This document shows positions 23,000-34,308 of a stretch of 64,000 nt of DNA, in pieces. How positions within the stretch are numbered: position 1 is the first letter of the stretch; each line of letters starts with the position of its first letter. The notes under the pieces are model-generated. The model made no database searches. It was not told where the DNA came from and worked only from the letters and a program-made list of their open reading frames with translations. Where the stretch lies: NCBI RefSeq assembly GCF_000219625.1, contig NC_018218.1, forward strand, positions 930,001 to 994,000, in the 5' to 3' direction. Source of the stretch: Zymoseptoria tritici IPO323 (Eukaryota > Ascomycota > Dothideomycetes > Mycosphaerellales > Mycosphaerellaceae). The position numbers were made by a program, and so were the translations under genes.

Positions 23000-23803
23000 C
23001 TAGCGTCCGCGAACGACGATTCCGTGGCGGCGGGTAGTGCCACGCTTGTAGTCGTCGTCGGACTCGGAAGAGCAGTCGGATCCGTCAGAGTATCCGCAGC
23101 GAGACCCACCACAGTCAAGCTTGACGCGGCCGCCGGAGCGGGTGATACCGTAGCGTTCGCAAGTGCAACACGAGGAAGTGCTGGAGACGGAGCTTGGGGT
23201 GCTGGAGCCGGAGCTGCGGGAGCTGCGAGAGCTGAGGGATGGGACGTCAGAGTCGTCGTCAGAGTCGGATTCGGATTCAGAGTCGTCGTCGTCGTTGACC
23301 TGGGTCGCGGCGAACTTGGCGGTGAGCTGCTCGAGGGTTGGGTGCGCGAACGCTTCGGTGCGGACCTTGCGGGTCTCCTGTGGCTTGTAGGGCTTTGGGG
23401 AGACGATCTGAGACTTGTCGAGCGGGCGACCCTTGGGGACTCCACCGTTGGTGCTGACGCGGCGGGAGTGGCGCGTGGACTTGGAGGTCGAGGTGGGCTC
23501 AGCAGCCTTGCCGGCGGGGATGTCGAGGGTGTTCAGCTTGCGGCCGGTGGTGGGCTCGGTGACGGACTCGCGAGCGGGGTCGTGGGAGACGTGGTAGCCA
23601 TCGATGATGTAGTAGTACCAGTAGCGTTGGCCTTGCTTGAGGGTCTGTCCCTGGAAGCGGAAGGTGCCCTTCCAGCCGCCAGTCTTGGAGGAGTCCTTGG
23701 AGAGCGGGAGTTGACCCTTGTAGTTGTCCCAGGAACCGAGCAAGTGGACGGTCTTGCAGTTGGCGGAGGTGCGGAGAGTGAAGTTGAGCTGGATAGCGGC
23801 CAT
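23000..23803 (-). CDS. esdC: EsdC-like glycogen-binding (AMPK/CBM48) protein
   Basis: Single exon, 267 aa. Residues about 1-100 form an AMPK-beta-type glycogen-binding module: LNFTLRTSANCKTVHLLGSWDNY, GWKGTFRF, YWYYYIIDGYHVSHDP, then EPTTGRKLNTLDIP. The rest is a Lys/Arg- and then Ser/Asp-rich region, with CCTCERYG and CGGSRCGYSDGSDC near the end. The arrangement matches EsdC, described in Aspergillus nidulans as an early sexual-development protein with a glycogen-binding domain. The symbol is assigned by that similarity, from memory of the family. A 343-codon Gly/Val-rich frame on the opposite strand is a shadow. Confidence 0.82.
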   Translation of the reverse strand: MAAIQLNFTLRTSANCKTVHLLGSWDNYKGQLPLSKDSSKTGGWKGTFRFQGQTLKQGQRYWYYYIIDGYHVSHDPARESVTEPTTGRKLNTLDIPAGKAAEPTSTSKSTRHSRRVSTNGGVPKGRPLDKSQIVSPKPYKPQETRKVRTEAFAHPTLEQLTAKFAATQVNDDDDSESESDSDDDSDVPSLSSRSSRSSGSSTPSSVSSTSSCCTCERYGITRSGGRVKLDCGGSRCGYSDGSDCSSESDDDYKRGTTRRHGIVVRGR

Positions 23804-25115
23804 TATGAATTGATTATCTTCGTTGTTTGGAAATGGTTTCGTGGTTGTGAAATGGTGATATTTCGAAGGTCGTGCTGAGCAAGCAAGAGTTGATTATAGT
23901 TGGTATTGGCGTGGTAGGGCAAGTCGACCGGCGACTGTGAATATGCTGGATGTGTTGGATTTTTCTGGATGTTACGTTGGCGGAAGGGTTGAATTATTAG
24001 TGAGTGAGTGAGTATATGATTCGCAAAGAGCACCGGGCCCTGATTAACAGACAAAGAACAAAAAGAGGAGGAAGAAAACTAAGACACAACTCTGAGGATT
24101 GACACGCTTGCTGAAGGAAGAAGAAGAAGAAGAGAAAGACTTGCCTAAGGGCGCGGCACGGCCACTATATGTCGCAGAGGACGGAGATACTGCCGTGGGA
24201 CCTCTCCTCCTCTCTCACTGCAGAATCGAGCATGCAACAAAGCTGCAAGAGGGCGTGGTCCGCACATCGGCAGGGGAACACGACTATTGGAAAGGTGCAG
24301 CCCAGCGCGAAGAGACGTTGATCGTGTGGAAGAGAGTGAAGGAGAGAAAAGAGTGAGCGGTTCGACGCCCGCTGTGATTGGATTCGGGCGAAGCTGCCAT
24401 CCACATTCACCCGCATTCGCACTAGGGTGGTCCCGCCCCTCGCTCCTTCCCTTCAATCACATCGCCCACATCGGTCCCAACTTTGACCCCATCTCATGCG
24501 AGTGAACAGGACTCGTGGATTGCTGCTGCACGATGCTTGTGCATTGCGTGCATCCCGATGGCTGTTTTCGGTCATTTGCTGCATTGACGCATGGTTGCTG
24601 CTGCTGATGATTAGCCTCGACCTCAAGGATGATGCAGTCAAGTCATGCAACTCTCCGTCGTAAGACGCGACTTCAAATCGAGATTGTGATTCTCGAACGG
24701 GAGATGGCTGGGCTACCAGGAGCAAGTACAGGGAAGGATGTGGTGAGGCTTGTGATCACGTCCGTACCGCGAGCGAGTCGGGGCTGTGAACGGCATCGCT
24801 ACGGCTGTGCGACACCGTAGAACGAAACATGTTCACGGCATGAATACGGAGCGAAAGTGGAATTGTTCATCCACGTTCACGGCGGCGGGAAAGAGCGGTG
24901 GTTGCAATGGTGGACGCATCTCGTCCTAGATTGTGCAGGCCTCGAGTAGCTTTGCTGGCGATGTTGCGTTACCTGCCAGGCTCAAGGCACAGATCTACCA
25001 TAGCACCTCCCACACAATCGAAGCTTCACACCCTCGTCGCCTCACCGCCAGCAGGATCCTACCATTCCGTACCCTCGAGCACATGTATCCAATTCTTCTC
25101 CCGTGTACGCTCAGC
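23804..25115. other. Intergenic, about 1.3 kb
   Basis: Upstream of esdC and downstream of the spindle-protein gene. It contains a GAA-type microsatellite (about 24114-24138) and no credible coding region. Confidence 0.5.
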
Positions 25116-26789
25116 CTACTCTTCATTCGCACCAATGAGCGCCTCAAGTTCGTCCGGGCTCAGCGTGCTCTTCCTCTTCCGCGGACGGCCTTTGATCCTT
25201 GTCTTCTTCGCTATCGGACTGAAGATCTTGCCCAAAGTGGCATCGCCCGGCAACTTGCCCAAAGTATCATCGTCTTTCTCCTCGTCCACGCTGCCGTTTA
25301 TCCCACTTGTTGCGGGCACACCTGCAGACACACGGCTGGATGGTTTTGATCGTGCATCTGCGGCTGCTTGTTCTGCCTCTTCTTGAGCGGCGCTTAGCTT
25401 CTCTGCGATCGTCATCTGGGGCACTTCCAGCTCCTCGCTCTCGTCGTTTTCGAGCAAAAGGTGTGCATTGTCCGAGATCGACTTCGCCGGTGAACCTGGA
25501 ACGGCCTTGTTCCTACTTGTTGACGGCCTCAAGTCGAAAAACTCCGGCGGCTCAAGCGCGTCCCTTTTCCTCTTCGGACTGCTCATTGGTCGATTAGACG
25601 GCCGATGAGAAGACGAGACAAAGCTCTCTTCCTGAATGTCAGGCAGCGAGACCTCGCTGGTTTCGCTGTCCACGAGGCTTTGGTCGATTTCCATCTCAGC
25701 AGGCCGAGGTCCTCGCATACGGCCAGCGGTCGGGGAGACCAGGCCCATGCCCCTTCTCAGATCATCGATGTTGATGGTGTCGCCGGTGTCCATTCGTCTC
25801 AGCCAGCCTTCCATCATGTTCAACACATCCCTCCATCGTCGTTCCATATGCTCCCATCCTTCCCGTAACCTGGCGATCTCTTCCTCTCTTATTTCCACCT
25901 CCTCAACCGAGACGAAGTTCGGATTTGTCAGAACCGTCTTGAGATGCGAAAGTGTGCCATCCACATCCGCCGCCAATGCCTCGTACGATGTGGGCAGCGC
26001 GAGCAGTAGGTTGTTGCCGCCTTTGGACTTTCCTGCTTCGGCATCGCTGCCCATACTACCCACCGCGCTATCGGGATGTTTGGCCACATTCACCGGCAGT
26101 CCGAGCACATCTTTCAGCGTTTTCAATGAAGTTCTGATCAAGCCAATCAAGCTGTCATTTTCGTCACTGAGGCTCTGACTGAGCTGTGTCAGGAACTCGG
26201 TCGTCTCCTGCTTAAGGCTATATTCCGGATCTGTCAGATCGTGCGCCGCTTGCTCCGCTGATGCCTTCCGGACAGACATGCTCGGAGCTGCCGTGCCAAC
26301 TCTTGTTCCTCTCTGCTGCCCTTGCAGATGTGTTTTGAGACGCGCCAACTCAAGGTCCCGCTTCCTGACATCGTTGGTACACTGTGTTTTGACTTGCGCC
26401 AGCGTCGTCTTGAGCTTCGCAGTCTGATCTTGCAACAGCTTCATTGCCTTCTCGACCCTTTTCACCTCCCCGAGTGCATGTCTCTCCGCAGCTTGTGCTT
26501 GTACTGCTGCTCTTGCCGATTCCTCGCCTTTCGTCGTGAGTCGTTCGATGTCGTGGGTTTTGCGCGCATCTTCGGATCGTAGAGATCGGATTGTGGTGGC
26601 CACCTGTTCTCGCTGCTCTTTGTCGCGATCTTCGCGTAGTATGAGGTCGTGAACGAGGTTGATGATCTGGGCGCGACTCTCCTTTGAGGGCTTGACGAAG
26701 TCGATTGGGTCGCCATTGCGTAGCAGTCCCCGGGCCAGCAGAAGATTGTTCAAATATGTCGACGCCGTTCTCAGGCTCTCATGGTCCAT
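25116..26789 (-). CDS. Msd1/TINA/SSX2IP-like spindle anchoring protein (ADIP family)
   Basis: Single exon, 557 aa from ATG at 26789. The N-terminus (ASTYLNNLLLARGLLRNG, IDFVKPSKESRAQIINLVHDLI) matches the ADIP (afadin- and alpha-actinin-binding) domain. A long coiled coil follows (about 60-170), then VEEVEIREEEIARLREGWEHMERRW. The C-terminal third is disordered with basic clusters (SPKRKRD, KKTRIKGRPRKRK). Fungal members include A. nidulans TINA and S. pombe Msd1, which anchor spindle microtubules at the spindle pole body with a WD-repeat partner. Function is assigned by family. Confidence 0.8.
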   Translation of the reverse strand: MDHESLRTASTYLNNLLLARGLLRNGDPIDFVKPSKESRAQIINLVHDLILREDRDKEQREQVATTIRSLRSEDARKTHDIERLTTKGEESARAAVQAQAAERHALGEVKRVEKAMKLLQDQTAKLKTTLAQVKTQCTNDVRKRDLELARLKTHLQGQQRGTRVGTAAPSMSVRKASAEQAAHDLTDPEYSLKQETTEFLTQLSQSLSDENDSLIGLIRTSLKTLKDVLGLPVNVAKHPDSAVGSMGSDAEAGKSKGGNNLLLALPTSYEALAADVDGTLSHLKTVLTNPNFVSVEEVEIREEEIARLREGWEHMERRWRDVLNMMEGWLRRMDTGDTINIDDLRRGMGLVSPTAGRMRGPRPAEMEIDQSLVDSETSEVSLPDIQEESFVSSSHRPSNRPMSSPKRKRDALEPPEFFDLRPSTSRNKAVPGSPAKSISDNAHLLLENDESEELEVPQMTIAEKLSAAQEEAEQAAADARSKPSSRVSAGVPATSGINGSVDEEKDDDTLGKLPGDATLGKIFSPIAKKTRIKGRPRKRKSTLSPDELEALIGANEE

Positions 26790-27686
26790 CGTGGCGAGCC
26801 GAGATAGTCCAGCAAAGATTCGAGATTCTTTTCATATGAAGTGTTGCACTGGCTCGAGTGTTTGTTGACATTTGAATGACGGTAATGCCAAGATAGTGGG
26901 TATTTTACAGCTAGCGCGATTCGTGGTAGCGCGACGTCAACTCGCCTGAAACCATTGCCTACACCTCACCACTCTGCATCACCATTATCTCTCCTACCAT
27001 CCCTTCCCGGAGTCGCGATGCTCTTACTATCGATGGAGGTCTGCTCAGTTGGCATCCGGCGGTGCGCAGACGGGCTTTACAGCAGAAGGGAGCATCGGAT
27101 TGCTGAGCGTCCGAACCCGGCCTCAGGTCAAGCGCCTATTTGCAAGGAGGAGTGCCTCGCAAAAGACACAATACGATCGTCTCGGTTCATGAGATGGAGA
27201 ATTATGACAGCGCTCCCATGATCGAGTGACTCGAGAAGAGCAGACCATGCCACGGCCCCCATCATTCCCCATCCCTCTCATCTCACGCTCTCCTGCTGCG
27301 GCATACCGTGTGTGCTCGTATTGATCATGCTTCGTAGCAATGACAATGTTGCTCATCACTGCAAATGCAACACAGGTGCGCCAGGTGACAGCTTGCGGGA
27401 AAAGCATTTGGAGCGCGCTTCGACCTTCGTGACTACGCCCTCCTAATTCGGCGGAAGTCTACGGCGACAATCGACACGGGATGTCCACGTTCCAGCCGTC
27501 CTTGTCAAGACATCGCTGCTCGTGTTGCTGTGCAGCACTGTGCTCGCCTCGTAACGTCAAGTCTCTTCTTCGTCTTTTTCTATTGCATTCTCGCTCTTCC
27601 CAACGCTGGCTCTGGAATCGACTTCTGAAAATAACCCGCCAACACCGCCAACATCGCCAACAGCCTTACTCCTGTGCCTATCCAGG
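26790..27686. other. Intergenic, upstream of cysteine-rich peptide gene
   Basis: No coding region I can support. It is presumably a divergent promoter for the spindle-protein gene and the peptide gene. Confidence 0.5.
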
Positions 27687-27976
27687 ATGAAGCTACACAC
27701 ATATGTATTCCTTACCTTCGCCATCGCCGTCGCTCAAGTCAGTGCCGCCAGTCCAGCCGCGGGCCAGTGCATACGAGGGTTCAATTGTACATCGCACTTA
27801 CTTGCCAAGAGCTCCCAAGATCCATACTAACAACTCGGCCAGCATGGTGCGGCAAAGGTTCTGCCTTCGGTGGTCGATGCTACTATCCATTCGATTGCGA
27901 TGGCAATTGGTGTCGTCGCTGGCCGTGTGTGAAGGGCGGCAATTGGTGCGAGCTAATTGACCCTCCACAGACGTAG
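27687..27976 (+). CDS. Small secreted cysteine-rich protein (effector-like)
   Basis: Exons 27687-27786 and 27843-27976 (234 nt, 77 aa). The intron (56 bp) has a gtacat donor and a perfect TACTAAC branch site 12 nt before the acceptor. A clear signal peptide (to about residue 20-21, AQVSA) is followed by a compact mature peptide with Cys at 28, 36, 46, 52, 57, 62 and 69, rich in Gly, Trp and Tyr (GGRCYYPFDCDGNWCRRWPC). Size, secretion and Cys density fit fungal effector-like or antimicrobial peptides; no family was recognised. The odd Cys number is unusual. A possible extra intron at 27929-27976 (gtgaag...gtag, 48 bp) would skip the stop and extend the protein to 94 aa (stop 28073-28075) with eight Cys. 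Confidence 0.7.
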
Positions 27977-29027
27977 TATTACTGCAAGGACCAGTTTGGA
28001 AAATCAGGTTGCTATAATGCGGTTGGTGGTTCACACCACGAGTTCTATTCCCCGGGAGCAACGCCTCAGATCTGAGACGGGACAGATGCAAGTGAAATTG
28101 GCACATCGGAAATGAGATTCGCAGTAAATGGCTGCAAGGCGTCATCGACAACTGCATGGAGTCCGTTATTACCAAAGGTGGAGGTAGTTCTGCGAGTCGG
28201 AAGTGTTGTAGTTTGTAGCTCCGTTCGCCACTTTTTGAAAGACCTTCTCAACTTTCGACACCGAATTACGCTTACTTCCTTCTGAAGCTTGAAGGTTGAC
28301 TGGTTTCGGCCATGGCGGTCATTCATCTTGCTGAGGTTGTAAGTTGCCTCTGCTTGGCTCCTCGAATAAGGTATACGCTTCGCATATTTTGCCGGCGCTT
28401 GCCATTGCTTCTGCAATTACAGCCAGGTCCGAGTACTTATCTGGAAAGCTATCCTATGAGCATGGCATTTTCGCGCCGACTTTGGCTCACGGCCACTTTC
28501 TCATTTTCTCCTTACTTGCGCCGACGTCCTCGGGCGATCATCTCACAGCTGATCGCGAATAATGTTGTTGGGCGCGTTCACAGGGCAGCTGCCGACGAAG
28601 CTTTTCGCCGACCAGACAGACCCTCGTGACCTCGTCCACTCCCTCGTCCATTACTCAGCGGCACCATTTCATCTCCGGAGTCGTCAACAACATCAGCGGC
28701 CTCGGTACAGGCGGCTGAGCGCATGACAACGCAGAGCGGGACAGCATTAGTTGTATCCATTGTTCGGAGGGGTCTTCCTATCAGGCACCTGCAACGAAGT
28801 GGGGCCATCTCGTCCATGCCGAAAGAGCGGAAGATCTGGACAGGAACCGCGGGACGCCACAGAGATTGCTGGTAACCCGTACCTCCAGATTCTCGTCTAG
28901 CGTTCCACCGAGTCCTCACGCGCGTGTCGCATGATCACTGCAATTTCGCATATAAGTATTGCAAGATGTCTGACGCAGATATGCGCGATTTCCGTTCTCC
29001 TCCCCTTCCTCGTCAACTCAGCTCACC
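27977..29027. other. Intergenic, possible extension of peptide gene at left end
   Basis: Positions 27977-28075 stay open in the peptide gene's frame (see alternative splice form). The remainder to 29027 shows no supportable gene and should include the GT34 promoter. Confidence 0.5.
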
Positions 29028-30038
29028 ATGATTCCACCACGGCGGAAGCAAGACTTCTGGCGCCTTCTGCTGATTCTCATATTCTTACTGCAAGCCGTGG
29101 TCTTCTTTCGCAATGCGTACCAAAGCAAAGACAAAGGCGAAGGCGAAGGCGAAGGCGAAGGCGAACTCATCGACAAGGTTTCAATCATCGACAAAACCAA
29201 AGCCAAAGCGCAAGGTAGAACCATTTCATCCGCGTACAATCCTTCGGCAGCCTCAAATCCGAAAGCGCGCAAGATCATCGGTACCAAGTTTGCCGTAGGA
29301 AGCATGAGCGATCGTGAGACGAGCTACGACCATTTAGCCATCAGTAACAAAATGCGATACACACAGAAACACGGCTACGACATGATCTGGTCTTTCGAAA
29401 AGGCTGAAGGCAGCTATCCAAAGGACTGGGATCGGCTGAACGAGATGGAGAGAGCGATCAAAGCGAAGCATCGTGGCGAGAATGCTTACGAATGGATTTG
29501 GTGGACTGACTTTGACTTGATCGTTACCAACTCGAGCATCACGTTGGAGAGTATGGTCGAGCTGGCTCTTGAACCATATTCCGCGGCGGAGAGGGACCAG
29601 ATCGACATGATCATCACGCCGGACTGCTTCCCAGTCAACAGCGGGAGTCTAATGGTCCGCACTACGCCTTACATACTGGAAGTGATAAAGGAATGGTGGA
29701 GACAAAAAGAGATCCCAGGTGAAGAGGGCGACCCGAGGAGTCTGCAAGACTGCTTGCGAGTAAGTCCTGGAATCTTGACTTCTTGACAGCAGTTTGGGTC
29801 ACATACTGACAAGCGACAGGATATGGTCGCGACTGGTACGATGGGCCTCGACAAGAAATCAACGTTCGTCAAGCAATGGCAATTGAACGCATTCCCGCCA
29901 GAGATAAAGTGCCACCAGGACCACATACCATGGCAGCCAGGTTTCTTCGTCATTCACTTCGCCGGCGCATGGGCGCATGTGGACGAACCAGACCCGACGG
30001 GTTTGCTGATGCGGAAGTATGCTCCATATGCGGTCTAG
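29028..30038 (+). CDS. GT34 glycosyltransferase (GMA12/MNN10 family)
   Basis: Exons 29028-29759 and 29820-30038 (951 nt, 316 aa; intron 60 bp). Type II topology: basic PPRRK, then an anchor at about 11-27 (WRLLLILIFLLQAVVFF), then a short Glu/Gly/Lys stem. The catalytic domain has the nucleotide-sugar/Mn motif DFD at 161-163 (WWTDFDLIVTN) and ends with VIHFAGAW, typical of the alpha-galactosyl/mannosyltransferase family of the Golgi. The stem repeat GEGEGEGEGE is encoded by five perfect hexamers. Donor and acceptor sugars cannot be told from sequence. Confidence 0.9.
29136..29165 (+). repeat. Five perfect ggcgaa hexamers in GT34 stem
   Basis: Five head-to-tail copies of ggcgaa encode the Glu-Gly stem of the glycosyltransferase. 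Copy-number change would alter stem length in steps of two residues without shifting the frame. Confidence 0.85.
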
Positions 30039-30913
30039 GAGGCTGTACTGTTGTTCTGTTCTGCAGCACAACTGGTAGACTCGTCACAGCACAGCGGAGC
30101 GCGAACGTCTGGTAGCGTGCCTCCCAATTCCGATGGAGCAGATTGAGTCCCTCCGAACGAGATGCTTCGGCGCTTTTTTGCAGCCCGGAAAGACGGTTCC
30201 TGAGCACTATCGAATTGTCATACTTGCAAATTCGTCAGATAGCTTCGCGGATCGCGGTCTGATGGTCAAGCCGGGGAGCTCGGAGCGTGCTCTGATTCCA
30301 CGACAGTTGGTCCAGTCTGCCTTGACTGTGCTTCGTCATGCTTGGATTATGGCGGCGAGCAGAGTCAGACAGTGGCAGAGACGAGGGCCGGTCGAATGAT
30401 GGACAGCCGTGCCACTGATGAAGGAGTCGGTCCGGCGATCCGAAAGTTCGAAGAAGGGACTTGGCACAGAGGACCAGGTTGAAAGCGTTGGCCAAGTTCT
30501 GCATACTACCGACATTTAACCATAATCCGGTTGGCTCTCGGGCCTGTCTTGCCAAGAACGGGTCGCAGGGAGATGATGACGGTGGCCTGAGATTCCGTGC
30601 GGCCTTCCGCTTCAGGGAGTCGTTAGATAGCATATCGACAGCTGGTCGTCAGTAGGGATCGTTATTGTGTGAAGTGCAAAGATGTCGAATTGAGGCAATG
30701 CTTCTTTGAACGACGTGGTTTGTCGGTTGTGGGTCAAGAAACGCTACGAGAGACTGTACCAGGTTTGGGATATTTTTAGCGTTCGATTCGTGAAGCTAGG
30801 GGCTCGTCGGTCTGCACCGTACCAACAAGGTCCTTCTGCATCTGCGGCTTCAAAGTGCTCCACTACCGGTGCACACATTTTTCTGGTGGGCGCTTCTTTG
30901 CAATCCATAGCTC
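30039..30913. other. Intergenic
   Basis: No recognisable gene. A 132-codon minus-strand frame (30235-30633) begins with ATG but has arbitrary composition and no family likeness. Confidence 0.45.
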
Positions 30914-32687
30914 ATGCCTCAGTCCTCCTGGGCGGCTCGCATCGGTGAGGCGAACGCTCCAATGTGACGATGAACTCCCACTAATACCTCATCGAGTAGG
31001 CCTGCTGTATCTCTCGGCCATTGCCACGGCCAACGAGGGTGCTCCGCCAGTGGATCTAGGAGGCTACATTCGTGCAGGCTTGAGCGCTTATACGCCCTCG
31101 TCGAACGACACGGGTTCCATTCAGGATCTCCTCACTTGTGCTTCGTCGTGGTCGTCGTACAGCGCCACGCTTCCAACGAGAACAACCAACTTCGGCCAAT
31201 ACACAACGTTCGCCACCACCGGATTAATCAACACGACCCTCGTATACGGGACTGGAGATGTCTACACCACGATCGATAATATCCCAGTAGCGAGAGGCGT
31301 TTTCACACCCACCCTCACAACACATACAGTGGTCACTGTCGTTACCAAAACATCCTCTTACGTTACGAACTCACAACCACAAACCACAAACACGCCGAGC
31401 TGTTCCTTTTCACCTGCAGACTGCAGCAAACTGTATGTCTCGTATATCTCCAGTCTGGGTCTGCCGTCAAACGCCAGTGTCCCGAAGATAACACCGGCGC
31501 CTGCAAACTCGCCGCCATGCCCGGAGTACTACTACAAGCCATTCAGCACCTGCTCTGCGTCGACATTGACCGGAATAACAGCAGACTGCAAGCTGTATGG
31601 TAATAGCGTGGAGCTATTCTACTTCCCTAGCAGGACCGATGATGGACCCGAGCCGACCGCACCGCCGACGTATTCATATGCTCCAGGCGTAACTTTCACT
31701 TCGCCTTCGATCTACCTCTCATTCGACTATCTCAGCGGTCTGAGGTTCATTCCGAACACTGTTAATCCTTACTGTACGACCTGTGACGAGAGAGGATGTC
31801 GGACTGCTGGTGTTGGTGGTGGGGATCAAACAGCCTCAGAAGGCACTACCATCGCCGGGCGGATTCTGAGTGAGTATTCCGAATACGGAGTGATGAGCAT
31901 GCACTGACATAGACTAGCCATGGCTCCGCAAGACGTATCCTCAATGGTCTTGAAGCTTAATGACTCTGTAGCAACCGCCCTCATTCACACTCTTGCGGGC
32001 AATCTACCAGGATATGGTGATGTGGCCCCTAAAGTCGCCCTTGGAGCTGTGATTGCGGAGTCTTTGACACCAGAGCGTCTGCGTATCGAAGACATCGCAC
32101 ATCCACCACCTCGCGCCTATTATCTCCGAGCTGGAGGAGCTCCTGGATGCGGGAAGGTAGTTCAGGAGCCGAGATGCGCGACAATATTCGAGGCAGACTA
32201 TCGGGCCATCATCTCATTGCCGTCAGAAGCCTCGCTCTTGCAAGATGCCTGGGCGACCTGTAATCCGGCCATCTACGGTGTTTACGATCCTCCCATTGCT
32301 CTCACGCAGGCTCAAGTCGCAGACTCAATCACGGCTCCTCCGGGTTACGAGCCAGCCTCGCCTTCATACACAGCGCAACCAGTGACGATCGCCCCTCCAC
32401 TGGCTGCTCCAGGCACTGTACTGGAGGCCAACATACCGGCGCCAACTTTGAAGGCAAGCACTTCTCCGTCGCCTGATCAATCGACCGTCCCGGCTTTGTC
32501 GCCAGAGTCCAGTTCGACGGCCGAGACCAGTTCAGAGGCCGGATCATCGAGCGGGGAGAGCAGTCCGCAGGTTTCTGCAGCTTCTAGCTCCCCTCAGCTT
32601 GCGTCTGGTTCCGCCGGTCGTACAGGTCCTTCATCGATTATTTGCATGGGAGTTTTCGCATTTATGGGTATCATCTGGGCATTGTGA
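30914..32687 (+). CDS. Large secreted, probably GPI-anchored surface protein
   Basis: Exons 30914-30944, 31000-31869 and 31918-32687 (1671 nt, 556 aa; introns 55 and 48 bp). The 31-nt first exon creates a signal sequence across the junction (MPQSSWAARIGLLYLSAIATA). The ectodomain is Thr/Ser/Pro-rich with scattered N-glycosylation sites and Cys pairs (PYCTTCDERGC). A Ser-rich stalk (about 480-535) leads to a hydrophobic C-terminus (SSIICMGVFAFMGIIWAL), the layout of a GPI signal. No enzyme domain was recognised; it resembles hypothetical cell-wall/surface proteins of filamentous fungi. Splice assignment is supported by frame closure and a CACTAAT branch in intron 1. Confidence 0.75.
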
Positions 32688-33432
32688 GGCATTACACGCA
32701 GCTCGAACAGAGGCAGAAAGACTTGGATGTAGACACCCATCACAGACATAATTTATCGCATTAGACATAGACGCATATTTCTTGTATATAATACATTGCA
32801 TTGGGAGAGAGTTGTTCCGTTCGCCAAGGATGCTTTCACTCCGCAGCTGCACGACGTCTCCTCTCCACCGCTCTTTCACCACACCGCGAGTCCGAGCGGC
32901 AGCAATACTTTGTCCCACCACACCTGATATAGCAAGCGATTCCATCGCCATGTCGATACCAAGCTCTCTATCTTTAGGTCTCGGCCTGGAGAATTACAGC
33001 GAGCTATGGAGCAAGTGAGCAGAACCACAGCGCGACGGCCCCACGATCCGAACGTGTGAGACCAACACTTGCGACACCTTTGCTCAGAGCACGACAAGAG
33101 GCAGAATAATGTGGCGACAGTGGTACGCTTATTATGTTGGCCGTCATGCTGCTGGCAAGGAGAGCAACGGAAAGAGAATGGCACACCACGAAGGCCGAAG
33201 AACATCCTTGAAAAAGAATGAACCGGTATCGCCGCGACGCATGCCGGCCGATATGTCGGTCGGACTAGGATTATTGCACTCGGGTTCGGAGAGCAAGGCA
33301 CATATAAGATGGACCTTTGGACCTGCGTCGGAGCACGCTGTCGCTGTTCTATACCTGGCATCGCCCTCGACGTATTGCCTCAATCGATATCTCTCAGCAC
33401 TCTCCTAGAACCGTCCTAATCCGCTCGCAAGC
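32688..33432. other. Intergenic, upstream of scytalone dehydratase
   Basis: No supportable gene. It is presumably the 3' end of the surface-protein gene and the promoter of the melanin gene. Confidence 0.5.
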
Positions 33433-34308
33433 ATGTCTCCGACTCAATTGGAGCCTGTGAAGCTCCTCACTCTCGAGGGTGAGTGTACTACATTTCTTGA
33501 AGTCCACGAAGCAAATACTCAGAAAGATGAAATCAATATTGGATTCATACGACACATGCACTGTGTTTGAAGACATCGGAAATCTTGGAGACCTACTGAT
33601 ACATTGGCACTCTTCAATGCCATTTCTCACTTTCCTCGATCGACTGCCAATACACCCACATCTCAGCCTACTAACCACTCTCCTCCCACCCCCAGAACTC
33701 CAAGGCTGCATGGCCGCCGTCTACGAATGGGCCGACAGCTACGACAGCAAAGACTGGACCCGTCTCTCCAAATGCATCGCCCCGACCCTCCGCATCGATT
33801 ACCGCTCCTTCCTCAACAAAATTTGGGAAGCCATGCCGGCCGCCGACTTCATCACCATGGCGTCCGACCCGCACGTGCTCGGCGACCCATCCCTGAAAAC
33901 CCAGCACTTCATCGGCGGCACCAAGTGGGAGAAGGTCTCCGACGACGACATTATCGGCTACCATCAGCTGCGCGTGCCGCATCAGAAGTATACGGATGCG
34001 TCGTGCACGGTTGTGGCGGTGAAGGGACATGCGCACAGTTTTAACACGCATTGGTATAAGAGAGTCGAGGGCGTTTGGAAGTTTGCGGGCTTGAATCCGG
34101 AGATCCGCTGGACGGAGTATAACTTCGAGGAGGTGTTTGCGAGTGGGAGGGAGAAGTTGGCCAAGGAGGAGGAGTTGGCCGAGCAGGCGTCCGGTGAGTT
34201 CAAGTCCTGTCGTGCTCCTTGTTGGGCGCAAATGCTGACGATATACTCACAGGCATTCCGATGGATGTGCCAGCGTCGGTGAGTCTGGAGACGGCGGTGG
34301 AGGCGTAG
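33433..34308 (+). CDS. SCD1: Scytalone dehydratase (DHN-melanin biosynthesis)
   Basis: Exons 33433-33478, 33696-34193 and 34253-34308 (600 nt, 199 aa). The enzyme dehydrates scytalone and vermelone in the 1,8-dihydroxynaphthalene melanin pathway. The sequence is a textbook member (VYEWADSYDSKDW, LRIDYRSF, TQHFIGGTKWE, GYHQLRVPHQKY, KGHAHSFNTHWYK). Residues equivalent to the rice-blast enzyme's active site are all present, shifted by one: Tyr31, Tyr51, His86, His111 and Asn132. The first intron (217 bp) is much longer than others here and stays open in the exon 2 frame. No polyketide synthase or reductase of the pathway lies in the window. Confidence 0.96.

Noticed and set aside
22847..23878. 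343-codon plus-strand Gly/Val-rich frame
   Set aside because: Antisense to the EsdC-like gene; its composition mirrors Ser/Asp/Arg-rich codons on the coding strand.
30235..30633. 132-codon minus-strand ATG frame in an intergenic gap
   Set aside because: Composition is arbitrary (Ser/Arg/Leu), no signal peptide, no domain, no splice partners.
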